Source: Sphingomonas sp. Leaf20
Lineage (GTDB): Bacteria > Pseudomonadota > Alphaproteobacteria > Sphingomonadales > Sphingomonadaceae
DNA length: 64,000 bases
Direction of reading: 5' to 3'
Assembly: GCF_001421535.1 (NCBI RefSeq)
Contig: NZ_LMKN01000001.1
Span: 124,001 to 188,000, forward strand
The notes below the pieces were generated by a model. The model was not told the DNA's origin and ran no database searches. It saw only the letters and a program-made list of their open reading frames with translations. The translations under genes were made by a program, and so were the position numbers. Below are positions 32,740 to 41,090 of the stretch, piece after piece. Every line of letters begins with the position of its first letter. The stretch's first letter is position 1.

Positions 32740-35700
32740 ATGCCAGATCTGAACACCATCCTCTCCGCGACGACCCCGCTGACGCTGTCGGGCGTGCCGT
32801 CGGGGTTCCAGCCGTCGCTGCTCGCCGATCTCGCGCGCGCCGCCAAGACTCGCGCGGTGTTCATCGCGCCCGACGATGCGGCGATGCGCGCGATCGCCTC
32901 GACCGCGGCGTTCTTCGCCCCCGATCTCGAGATACTGAGCTTCCCCGCCTGGGATTGCCTCCCCTATGACCGCGCCTCGCCCACGCTCCGCGTCATGGCC
33001 GAGCGAGTCGCCGCGCTGCAGCGCCTGCAAGGCAAGCCCAAGGGCCCGCAGCTCCTCCTGACCACCGCGAACGCCGCGACACAGCGCGTCCTCACCCCGT
33101 TCCGCATCCGCCAGCTCGTCGCGCGGCTCGCGCCCGGCGAGCGGATCGGCCGCGACAAGCTCGCGACTTTGCTCCAGGCGAACGGCTATGTCCGCACCGA
33201 CACCGTCCACGACCAGGGCGAATATGCGGTGCGCGGCGGGATCGTCGATCTCTACCCGTCGGGCGAGGACCACGCGCTGCGGCTCGACTTCTTCGGCGAC
33301 GAGATCGAGAGCGTCCGTACCTTCGACGCCGCCGACCAGCGCACCACCGGCCGGATCGACGGCTTTGTCCTGCTCCCCGCCTCCGAAGCCTTGCTCGACG
33401 AGGACTCGATCAAGCGCTTCCGCACGCGCTACCGCGACGCGTTCGGCGCGACCGCGACGGGCGATCCGATGTACCAGGCGATCTCCGAAGGCCGGCGGAT
33501 CGCAGGCATGGAGCATTGGCTGCCGCTCTTCGAAGAGAAGATGGCGACCTTGTTTGACCATCTCGGCGCCGACGACGTCCTGGTGCGCGACAGCGGCGTC
33601 GCCGCGGCGGCGGAAAGCCGGCTCGAATCGATCGCCGACTATTACGAGAACCGCAAGCGTGCCGAGGCCGCGCAACCCGGCAGTTACCGGCCGATGCCCG
33701 CCAAGGCGCTCTATCTCGACGCGCAGGACTGGTCGGGCGCGACCGAGGCGTTCGCCGCGCACATCACCTCGCCCTTCCACGAGCCGGAAAGCGCGACCGT
33801 GCTCGACTTCGCGGTCGACGGCCCGCGCGACTTCGGCCCGGAGCGTGCCGCACAGGCGAACATCTACGAAGCCGTCGCCGATCATGTCGAGAAACTGCGC
33901 AAGCAGGGCCGCAAGCCGATCCTCGCCAGCTACTCGATCGGCGCGCGCGAACGCCTCGGGAGCCTGCTCGCCGATCATGGGATGAAGGGCGGCAAGCACG
34001 CCGAGACCTGGCAAGAGGCGCTCGGCGTCGCCGATACCGCCAAGAGCTTCGGCGTCGCGCTCATCGTCCTCCCGCTCGATCACGGCTTCACCGCGCCGGG
34101 AGTCGCGGTCCTCACCGAGCAGGACATGCTCGGCGACCGCCTCGTCCACCGCAAGAAGCGCAAGAAATCCGCCGACGCGTTCCTCGCCGAACTCGCGACG
34201 CTGACGCCGGGCGACCTCGTCGTCCATACCGAACATGGCATCGGCCGCTACGAGGGGCTGACCTCGATCCCCGTCGGCCAGAGCCCGCACGACTGCGTCG
34301 CGCTGAGCTATGCCGGCGGTGACAAGCTCTACGTGCCGGTCGAGAATATCGACGTCCTCTCGCGCTACGGTTCGTCGGAGGAAGGCGCATCGCTCGACAA
34401 GCTCGGCGGCGAAGGCTGGCAGCGTCGCAAGTCGAAGATGAAGGAGCGGATCCGCGAGATCGCGGGCGAGCTCATCGCGACCGCCGCCGAACGCGCGCTG
34501 CATCCCGGCGACGTGCTCGAACCCGATTCGAGCGGTTACCCCAGCTTCGTCGATCGCTTCCCCTATGAGGAAACCGAGGACCAGGACCGCGCGATCGAGG
34601 AGGTTCTCGCCGATCTGTCCGCGGGCAAGCCGATGGACCGGCTCGTCGTCGGCGATGTCGGCTTCGGCAAGACCGAGGTCGCGCTGCGCGCCGCGTTCGT
34701 CGCGGCGATGGGCGGCAAGCAGGTCGCGATCGTCTGCCCGACGACATTGCTCGCGCGCCAGCACTACAACAACTTCGTCAGCCGGTTCGAAGGCTTCCCG
34801 ATGAACATGGGCCGCCTCTCGCGGCTCGTCACCGCGAGCGAGGCGAAGGCGACCAAGGAGGGGCTGGCGAACGGCACGATCGACGTCGTCATCGGCACGC
34901 ACGCGCTGCTGGCGAAGAATATCGACTTCAAGCGGCTGGGCTTGGTCGTCGTCGACGAAGAACAGCGGTTCGGCGTCACGCACAAGGAGCGGCTGAAGGC
35001 GCTTCGGGCCGACGTCCACATGCTGACACTGACCGCGACGCCGATCCCGCGCACGCTGCAGATGGCGATGTCGGGCATCCGCGAGCTGTCGGTGATCCAG
35101 ACCCCGCCGGTCGATCGCCTCGCGGTGCGGACCTACATCATGCCGTTCGACCCCGTCGTCCTGCGCGAGGCGCTGCTGCGCGAACATTATCGCGGCGGGC
35201 AGAGCTTCGTCGTCACCCCGCGCGTTGCCGACCTGCCCGAGATCGAGGAGTTCCTGCGTGAACAGGTGCCCGAGATCCGCTTCGTCGTCGCGCACGGCCA
35301 GATGTCGCCGACCGAGGTCGAGGAGCGCATGTCCGCCTTCTACGACAAGAAGTTCGAGGTGCTCGTCTCGACGACGATCATCGAGAGCGGGATCGACATC
35401 GCGTCCGCCAACACGATGATCGTCCACCGCGCCGACCGCTTCGGCCTCGCCCAGCTCTACCAGCTGCGCGGACGCGTCGGCCGCTCGAAGACGCGTGCCT
35501 ATGCCTATCTGGTCACCCCGCCCGAGCGGCAGATGACGGTGACCGCCGAGAAGCGGCTGAAAGTGCTGTCCGATCTCGATTCGCTCGGCGCCGGGTTCCA
35601 GCTGGCGAGCCACGATCTCGACATCCGCGGCGCCGGCAACATGCTTGGCGACGAGCAGACCGGGCATATCAAGGAGGTCGGGTTCGAACTCTACCAGGCG

Positions 35701-36210
35701 ATGCTCGAGGAGGCGATCATGGACGCCAAGTCGGGCGGTCTCGCGTCTGCGCGCCCGAAGGACTTCTCGCCGCAGATCACGGTCGACGCGCCGATCCTCA
35801 TCCCCGAGGAATATGTCCCCGATCTCGACCTCCGGATGGGGCTGTATCGCCGCCTGAACGAGCTCGACGAGGGCCAGGAGATCGAGGCGTTCGCCGCCGA
35901 GATGATCGATCGCTTCGGCCCGCTGCCCGACGCGACCGAGAATCTGATCAAGGTCATCGAGATCAAGCTGAACGCAAAGCGCGCCTGCGTGTCGAAGATC
36001 GACGTCGGCCCGCGCGGCGTGCTGGTGTCGTTCCACAACGACACGCCGCCGAACATCGACAAGCTGCTCGCTTATGTCGAACGGCTCAACGGCGTCGCGC
36101 GGTTGCGCCCCGACAGCAAGCTCGTGCTCCAGCGCGCCTGGGGCGATCCCAAGGCGCGGCTCCACGGCGCGCTGCAATTGTCGAAGGGGCTGGCAAAGGC
36201 GGCGGGCTGA
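32740..36210 (+). CDS. mfd: Transcription-repair coupling factor
   Basis: Large SF2 translocase that removes RNA polymerase stalled at lesions and recruits UvrA. The 1156-residue product has the UvrB-like N-terminal region (about 30-330), the polymerase-interaction domain around residue 480-560 (GDLVVHTEHGIGRYEGL), and the RecG-like motor with GDVGFGKTEVA (Walker A), DEEQRFG, TATPIPRTLQM, and QLRGRVGRS. The TRG-like C-terminal segment and the UvrA-masking domain complete it. The ATG at 32740 follows AGGAACG; the sequence upstream is the repeat. Confidence 0.96.
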   Translation: MPDLNTILSATTPLTLSGVPSGFQPSLLADLARAAKTRAVFIAPDDAAMRAIASTAAFFAPDLEILSFPAWDCLPYDRASPTLRVMAERVAALQRLQGKPKGPQLLLTTANAATQRVLTPFRIRQLVARLAPGERIGRDKLATLLQANGYVRTDTVHDQGEYAVRGGIVDLYPSGEDHALRLDFFGDEIESVRTFDAADQRTTGRIDGFVLLPASEALLDEDSIKRFRTRYRDAFGATATGDPMYQAISEGRRIAGMEHWLPLFEEKMATLFDHLGADDVLVRDSGVAAAAESRLESIADYYENRKRAEAAQPGSYRPMPAKALYLDAQDWSGATEAFAAHITSPFHEPESATVLDFAVDGPRDFGPERAAQANIYEAVADHVEKLRKQGRKPILASYSIGARERLGSLLADHGMKGGKHAETWQEALGVADTAKSFGVALIVLPLDHGFTAPGVAVLTEQDMLGDRLVHRKKRKKSADAFLAELATLTPGDLVVHTEHGIGRYEGLTSIPVGQSPHDCVALSYAGGDKLYVPVENIDVLSRYGSSEEGASLDKLGGEGWQRRKSKMKERIREIAGELIATAAERALHPGDVLEPDSSGYPSFVDRFPYEETEDQDRAIEEVLADLSAGKPMDRLVVGDVGFGKTEVALRAAFVAAMGGKQVAIVCPTTLLARQHYNNFVSRFEGFPMNMGRLSRLVTASEAKATKEGLANGTIDVVIGTHALLAKNIDFKRLGLVVVDEEQRFGVTHKERLKALRADVHMLTLTATPIPRTLQMAMSGIRELSVIQTPPVDRLAVRTYIMPFDPVVLREALLREHYRGGQSFVVTPRVADLPEIEEFLREQVPEIRFVVAHGQMSPTEVEERMSAFYDKKFEVLVSTTIIESGIDIASANTMIVHRADRFGLAQLYQLRGRVGRSKTRAYAYLVTPPERQMTVTAEKRLKVLSDLDSLGAGFQLASHDLDIRGAGNMLGDEQTGHIKEVGFELYQAMLEEAIMDAKSGGLASARPKDFSPQITVDAPILIPEEYVPDLDLRMGLYRRLNELDEGQEIEAFAAEMIDRFGPLPDATENLIKVIEIKLNAKRACVSKIDVGPRGVLVSFHNDTPPNIDKLLAYVERLNGVARLRPDSKLVLQRAWGDPKARLHGALQLSKGLAKAAG

Positions 36211-36222
36211 GCGCCGCCGCGC

Positions 36223-36678
36223 TCAGCTGCTGTGATCGGTGATGATCTTCCACGCGCCGTCGCGCCGTTCGAAGACGAGCGTCGTCATCCCCGTCTCGCT
36301 GCTCGTCGCGCCCGTCAGCGTCCACCGCGCGATCAGCACCGCATGCGTCGGATCGATCCCGCGCATCTCGAGAAAAGTAAAGCCCAGCCGCCCACGACTG
36401 TTGCCACCCGCACTGAAGCTCGGCGCGTACCGCGCGGATATCACGGACTTTCCGCGCAACACTCCCTTCGGCGTGACGAACAGCGCGTCGTCGGCATAGA
36501 TCGCCACGAACCGCGCGAGGTCGCCGGCGTTCCACCCCGCCGCGCTCGCCTCCATCGCGTGCCGGATCGCCACCGATGCGGGGGCCTGCGCCGCCGCCTG
36601 CGCGCGGCTGCTCGTCGGTGTCGCGCCCGCGGTGATGAGCGCGAGGGCAGCCAGCGGCATCAGGATCGCGCGCATCAT
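36223..36678 (-). CDS. Exported SnoaL/NTF2-like (DUF4440-type) protein
   Basis: A 151-residue protein with a signal peptide (MMRAILMPLAALALITAG, cleavage after SRAQA) and an NTF2-like fold of about 115 residues: WNAGDLARFVAIYADDALFVTPKG, then beta strands to GAWKIITDHSS. This pattern is typical of the DUF4440 group with no fixed function, often binding small ligands. It overlaps the end of the EAL gene by four bases (ATGA), so it is expressed with that gene. It would act in the periplasm while the EAL protein is cytoplasmic. Confidence 0.75.
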   Translation of the reverse strand: MMRAILMPLAALALITAGATPTSSRAQAAAQAPASVAIRHAMEASAAGWNAGDLARFVAIYADDALFVTPKGVLRGKSVISARYAPSFSAGGNSRGRLGFTFLEMRGIDPTHAVLIARWTLTGATSSETGMTTLVFERRDGAWKIITDHSS

Positions 36679-38402
36679 GTCCGCGCCATCAGTTCGAGCA
36701 ACGCCGCCTCGCCGACCGGTTCGGACAACAGGAACCCCTGGTACAGCCGCGTCCCGCACGCGGCGAGCAGCTCGAGCTGGTCGGGCGTCTCGACCCCTTC
36801 CGCGATCACCGACAGTCCCAGCGAGCGCGCCATCGTGATCGCGCCGGCGACGACCACCCGGTCCCGCTGGCTGCCGCCGATGTCGCGGACCAGCGCCTTG
36901 TCGATCTTCACGTAATCGAGCGGCAGGTCCTTCAGATAGGCAAGGCTCGAATAGCCCGTTCCGAAATCGTCGATCGCCACCCGACACCCCGCGCCGCGCA
37001 GTTCGGCGAGCAGGACCGATGCGATCGCGAGATCCTCGATCAGCCCCGTCTCGGTGATCTCGACGGTCAGACGCCCGCGCGGAAAGCCGCTGGCGTCGAC
37101 CCGCGCGAGGAACAGCGCCGCGAACCCCGGCCGCGTGATATCCGCCGCGGTCAGGTTGAGCGACACGCGCAGCGCCGACAACGCCTCCGGCCACGCGACC
37201 GCCCGCGCGAGGACGAGGCGCTGGATATGATCCGACAGCGCGATCCCCAGGTCGGCGCGATCCGCCGCGGCGAACAGCGCGTCCGCCCCGAGCGGTCCGA
37301 GCTTGCGGTGGTCCCAGCGTGCGAGCGCCTCGACCCCGACGATCCTGCCGCTCGCGATCTCGACCTGCGGCTGGAAGCGGATGTCGATCTCGTTGAGTTC
37401 GATCGCGTGATGCAGGTCGATCGCGAGCGTATCGAGCGGAACGCCGTTCGGCGCCGACGCGACCTGCAGCACCGCGCCGTCGCTCGCCTTCGCATCCGCC
37501 AGTGCATCGCTCGCGCGGCGCAACAGCGACGCGGCTCCGTCTTCCGGATCGCGCATCGGCTCGGCGCGCCCCGTCGCTGCCGGATGGCTCGCGACGCCGA
37601 ACCGGCAGCCCAGCACCGCGAGCGCCGATGCCACCGCGAACGGCCGCGCCAGCGCCGCGTCGAGCGCCGCGATCAACCCGGCAAGATCCGCATCCATCGC
37701 CTCGACCGCGACGACGAACTCGCCGCCGCCGGTCCGCGCGACGCAGGCGGGGGCTTCGATCGTGCCCCGCGCAACCGCCTCGGCGCGCGCGACGGCCTCC
37801 TCGATCAGCGCGTCGACGGCCGACCGCCCATGGGCGGCATTGACGATGTCGAGCCGTGACAGCGACACGAGCACGATCGAGACGGGGCGCGCGGCCGAGA
37901 TCCGGTGCGCGATCCAACCGCGGGCCGCGTCCGCGCCGCGATCCATACGCTCGGCGGGTATCCCCAGCCGGCGATCGGCGGGCTTTCTGACCGCCCGCGC
38001 GGCATGGCGTTCGGCGAACCGCACGCTCTGCACGATCACTTCGTCCTCCGCCGGCATCGTCAGGAAATGCGTCGCGCCCGCATCGTAAATCGCGGCGATC
38101 GACGCCACGTCCGTCTCCGCCAGCAGGACCAGCAACGCGCCGCCCTTCTCCGCGACCCCCGGTGCAAGCGCCCGCGTCGCCGCGAGCGCATCCGCGATCG
38201 CATCGCGCGCGTCGAAAATCGCGACCCGCGCCCGGCTCGAGGCATAGCCAGAGACGATCGCACCGATCCCGGCGGCGGCAGTCGTCACGTTCCAGCCCCC
38301 GGCCGTCGCTATCTTGGCGATCTCGTCGCCGTGACGGAACGCGCAGGCGAACAGCATCGTTCTGTTCACTATGTCAGTATTTTCAAGTGCGGCAGGTCTC
38401 AT
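36675..38402 (-). CDS. Receiver-like/GGDEF/EAL c-di-GMP phosphodiesterase
   Basis: About 575 residues with three parts: an N-terminal receiver-like domain (about 15-140, ending AGATHFLTMPAED), a GGDEF domain with a degenerate site (GGGEF instead of GGDEF, about residue 230), and an EAL domain (about 330-570). The EAL catalytic residues look complete: VGVEALARW, SLNLT, VEITETG, AIDDFGTGYSS, VKIDK and EGVET. It is therefore predicted to hydrolyse c-di-GMP, with the GGDEF part regulatory. The start is uncertain (38402, 38357 or longer to 38504); no good ribosome binding site is seen. Coupled to the following periplasmic NTF2-like gene. Confidence 0.85.
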   Translation of the reverse strand: MRPAALENTDIVNRTMLFACAFRHGDEIAKIATAGGWNVTTAAAGIGAIVSGYASSRARVAIFDARDAIADALAATRALAPGVAEKGGALLVLLAETDVASIAAIYDAGATHFLTMPAEDEVIVQSVRFAERHAARAVRKPADRRLGIPAERMDRGADAARGWIAHRISAARPVSIVLVSLSRLDIVNAAHGRSAVDALIEEAVARAEAVARGTIEAPACVARTGGGEFVVAVEAMDADLAGLIAALDAALARPFAVASALAVLGCRFGVASHPAATGRAEPMRDPEDGAASLLRRASDALADAKASDGAVLQVASAPNGVPLDTLAIDLHHAIELNEIDIRFQPQVEIASGRIVGVEALARWDHRKLGPLGADALFAAADRADLGIALSDHIQRLVLARAVAWPEALSALRVSLNLTAADITRPGFAALFLARVDASGFPRGRLTVEITETGLIEDLAIASVLLAELRGAGCRVAIDDFGTGYSSLAYLKDLPLDYVKIDKALVRDIGGSQRDRVVVAGAITMARSLGLSVIAEGVETPDQLELLAACGTRLYQGFLLSEPVGEAALLELMART

Positions 38403-38481
38403 CCCCGAGAGCCTAGCCCTCGCATCGCCTGCCGCCAATCCTGGAACGCACTTGTCGCCCGCGACGGCAGCACCTAGCTCT

Positions 38482-39516
38482 ATGTCGATGGCGACCGACA
38501 CCAATCTCGAAAATCCGTCGGCGCTCGGTCGTCCGCTGATCGACCGCCATCAGCGGACCATCCGCTATCTCCGGATCTCGGTCACGGACCGCTGCGACCT
38601 GCGCTGTCGCTACTGCATGTCGGAAAAGATGACCTTCCTCCCGCGCAGCAAGTTGCTGAGCCTCGAGGAGATCGCGATTATCGCCGAGCGCTTCATTGCG
38701 CGCGGCGTGACGAAGATCCGGCTCTCGGGCGGCGAGCCGCTCGTCCGGCGCGACGTCGGCGAACTCGTCACCCGGCTTGGCGGCAATATCGGTCGCGGGC
38801 TCGAAGAGCTCACGATGACCACCAACGGGACGCGGCTCGCCGAACACGCCGAGGCGATCGTCGATGCCGGCATCCGCCGCGTCAACGTCAGCATGGACAG
38901 CCGCGACCCCGACCGGTTCCGCTACATCACGCGTCATGGCGACGTCGATCAGGTGATCGGCGGCATCATGGCGGCACGCGATGCGGGTCTCGCGATCAAG
39001 ATCAACATGGTCGCGCTCAAGGGGTTCAACGAGGACGAGATCGCCCCGATGCTCGCCTGGTGCCGCGACGAAGGGTTCGACCTGTCCCTGATCGAGACAA
39101 TGCCGCTCGGTGCCATCGATGAGGATCGTACCGATCGCTTCCTTCCGCTGACGACGGTGTTCGAGCAGCTCGGTACGCAGTTCACGCTCGCACGCGACGC
39201 GCACAAGACGGGCGGCCCTGCCCGCTATTGGAACGTCGACGGTTCGCAGACGCGGCTCGGGCTCATCTCGCCATTGACCGCGAATTTCTGCGACGGTTGC
39301 AACCGCGTCCGGCTGACGACCGAGGGCAAGCTCTACATGTGCCTCGGCCATGACGATCAGGTCGATCTGAAGGCAGCGCTCCGCGACGGCGGGATCGCGG
39401 GTCTCGATACCGCGATCGACGCCGGGCTCTATGCAAAGCCCAAGCGCCACGACTTCCGTATCGGCCAGGGCGAGGGGCCCGCGGTCGCGCGTCACATGAG
39501 CGTGACGGGCGGATGA
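38482..39516 (+). CDS. moaA: GTP 3',8-cyclase MoaA
   Basis: Radical SAM enzyme for the first step of molybdopterin synthesis, making cyclic pyranopterin precursor from GTP with MoaC. The 344-residue product has the N-terminal [4Fe-4S] motif CDLRCRYC (CX3CX2C), a SAM-binding RLSGGEPLVR, and the C-terminal cluster motif CDGCNRVRLTTEGKLYMC. It ends in VTGG, the conserved C-terminal Gly-Gly of MoaA. The ATG at 38482 (or 38488) is used; the divergent EAL gene is about 80 bases away. nadK overlaps its stop by four bases. It supplies the cofactor for paoC-type enzymes. Confidence 0.95.
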   Translation: MSMATDTNLENPSALGRPLIDRHQRTIRYLRISVTDRCDLRCRYCMSEKMTFLPRSKLLSLEEIAIIAERFIARGVTKIRLSGGEPLVRRDVGELVTRLGGNIGRGLEELTMTTNGTRLAEHAEAIVDAGIRRVNVSMDSRDPDRFRYITRHGDVDQVIGGIMAARDAGLAIKINMVALKGFNEDEIAPMLAWCRDEGFDLSLIETMPLGAIDEDRTDRFLPLTTVFEQLGTQFTLARDAHKTGGPARYWNVDGSQTRLGLISPLTANFCDGCNRVRLTTEGKLYMCLGHDDQVDLKAALRDGGIAGLDTAIDAGLYAKPKRHDFRIGQGEGPAVARHMSVTGG

Positions 39517-40292
39517 CGCATTACGCGCGCCGGGCGCTGGTCGTATCCTCGACGCCCCAGGCGCGCGAAGCCGCGGCGCAGCTGACCGATCTCGGCGACT
39601 GGGTCGGCGAGGACGAGGCCGACGTCGTCATCGCGCTCGGCGGCGACGGGTTCATGCTCCAGACGCTCCACGCGATGCTCGAGCGTCGCAAGCCGGCGGT
39701 GCCCGTATTCGGGATGAACCTCGGCACCGTCGGGTTCCTGATGAACGAATGGCGCCACCACGGCCTCGACGACCGCTTGTCGCGCGCCAAGCCGTTCAAG
39801 GTTACGCCGCTCAGCATGACCGCGGTCGGGATCGACGGGCGCACGCACACGCTGCCCGCGATCAACGAAGTGTCGCTGCTTCGCGAGACGCGCCAGACCG
39901 CCAAGCTCGAGGTGACCGTCAACGACCGCGTCGTGCTCCCGGAGCTCGCCTGCGACGGGATCCTCGTCGCCACCCCCGCAGGCTCCACCGCGTACAATTT
40001 CTCCGCGCAGGGGCCGATCCTCCCGTTGGGGTCGGGGATGGTCGCGCTGACGCCGATCAGCCCGTTCCGCCCACGTCGCTGGCGCGGTGCGATTCTGCCC
40101 GACAAGGCGCGGATCCGCATCCGCGTGCTCAACCCCGGCAAGCGCCCCGTCTCGGCCGTCGCCGACCAGCGCGAGATCCGCGACGTCGCGCAGGTCGACA
40201 TCTGCATGGACCGCGCGCGCGAGCTCACCCTGCTGTTCGATCCCGAGCACGCGCTCGACGACCGCATCACGATGGAGCAGTTCGCAGCCTAG
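39513..40292 (+). CDS. nadK: NAD kinase
   Basis: Phosphorylates NAD to NADP. The 259-residue product has the catalytic IALGGDGFML (GGDG), NLGTVGFLMNEW, the NE/D motif INEVSLLRETRQ and SGSTAYNFSA-like AGSTAYNFSAQGPI, all in the usual order. It overlaps moaA by four bases (ATGA), so it is coupled to that gene, though the functions are unrelated. About 70 bases downstream lies tRNA-Asn, with its own promoter. Confidence 0.95.
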   Translation: MTHYARRALVVSSTPQAREAAAQLTDLGDWVGEDEADVVIALGGDGFMLQTLHAMLERRKPAVPVFGMNLGTVGFLMNEWRHHGLDDRLSRAKPFKVTPLSMTAVGIDGRTHTLPAINEVSLLRETRQTAKLEVTVNDRVVLPELACDGILVATPAGSTAYNFSAQGPILPLGSGMVALTPISPFRPRRWRGAILPDKARIRIRVLNPGKRPVSAVADQREIRDVAQVDICMDRARELTLLFDPEHALDDRITMEQFAA

Positions 40293-40322
40293 CCTTTTTC
40301 TGGTTTTTCGCGACAAACCGGG

Positions 40323-40350
40323 TTGCATCGTCCGACTGGCCGTTTATAGA
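40323..40350 (+). promoter_or_regulatory. Candidate promoter of tRNA-Asn
   Basis: TTGCAT at 40323-40328 and TATAGA at 40345-40350, spaced 16 bases, end 17 bases before the tRNA. Spacing and position fit a housekeeping sigma-factor promoter. Confidence 0.55.
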
Positions 40351-40367
40351 GCCGCCTCCGGCAACGT

Positions 40368-40442
40368 TCCCTGATAGCTCAGCGGTAGAGCTCTCGACTG
40401 TTAATCGAGTGGCCGTAGGTTCGAATCCTACTCAGGGAGCCA
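40368..40442 (+). tRNA. tRNA-Asn (anticodon GTT)
   Basis: A 75-base cloverleaf including an encoded CCA. The acceptor arms TCCCTGA (40368-40374) and TCAGGGA (40432-40438) pair. The D arm is AGCTC-AGCGGTA-GAGCT; the anticodon stem CTCGA/TCGAG encloses CTGTTAA with anticodon GTT at 40400-40402; the T arm has GGTTCGAATCC. The discriminator is G. TTTTT shortly after may end transcription. Confidence 0.95.
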
Positions 40443-40683
40443 TTTTTCGCCGACACACCCCCGATCAATAACTGCCCGTGCGTCATTGCGAAGACGCTCG
40501 GCCATCCGCTCGATGGGCCTTCCCACTCCAGCGATATCGGCTCGGCCCCTGCGGTTCGGGCAGGAAACCGACCCCGTCGGGAACCCGGCTTATCGTATTG
40601 GGTTATTGATCGCGGTTACTTTTTGCATCCAGGGTCGTTCAACGACCGCGGCCTCTACGGCTGCCCTTATCGGGAGACTATAT

Positions 40684-40965
40684 ATGATGAAGACTTTGAT
40701 CCTCGGCGTGAGCGCGCTGTCCATGACCGCCCTGCCCGTCGCGGCAAACGCTGCGACCGCAGCTCCTGCAGGCGCAAATGCCGCTCGTGCGTTGTCCGTT
40801 TCCCCCGCGGTCCGTGCGGGTACGTCGACGTCCAAGTCGAGCAAGCTTGCCGGGCTGCAGGGTGCCAGCATCGCACCGATCGTGATCGGTGTCGGCATTC
40901 TCGCGGGCGTCACGTATCTCATCATCGACAATGAGAACGACAACGACCGTTCCGACAGCAACTAA
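40684..40965 (+). CDS. Small exported or membrane protein
   Basis: A 93-residue protein with a signal peptide (MMKTLILGVSALSMTALPVAANAA), an Ala/Ser/Thr-rich middle, one hydrophobic helix near the C-terminus (IAPIVIGVGILAGVTYLII) and an acidic tail of Asp, Asn and Glu. No domain is recognised. Such short sphingomonad proteins with a C-terminal helix are probably held in the inner membrane. GGGAG precedes the ATG pair at 40684/40687. A well-formed terminator directly follows. Confidence 0.75.
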   Translation: MMKTLILGVSALSMTALPVAANAATAAPAGANAARALSVSPAVRAGTSTSKSSKLAGLQGASIAPIVIGVGILAGVTYLIIDNENDNDRSDSN

Positions 40966-40970
40966 GATGG

Positions 40971-40999
40971 TGGGCCGAGCTTAGTCTCGGCCCATTTTT
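40971..40999 (+). terminator. Intrinsic terminator after the small membrane protein
   Basis: Perfect 9-bp stem TGGGCCGAG (40971-40979) and CTCGGCCCA (40986-40994) with a 6-base loop, followed by TTTTT. It starts 6 bases after the stop codon. Confidence 0.92.
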
Positions 41000-41090
41000 C
41001 TTGTGCGCACTGCACGGGCATCGTGATCGGTGGTGCGGCCCAGGCGGTATCACCTTGTGATACTCTACCCCGCTGTCGATCATGGTCCCG

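Noticed and set aside
32683..36177. A very long open frame (about 1164 codons) antisense to mfd
   Set aside because: It lies wholly opposite a clear mfd gene, has Arg/Asp/Leu-rich composition typical of shadow frames in GC-rich DNA, and shows no domain.
40371..40470. A second tRNA after tRNA-Asn
   Set aside because: The following 60 bases do not fold into a cloverleaf; TTTTT follows directly.
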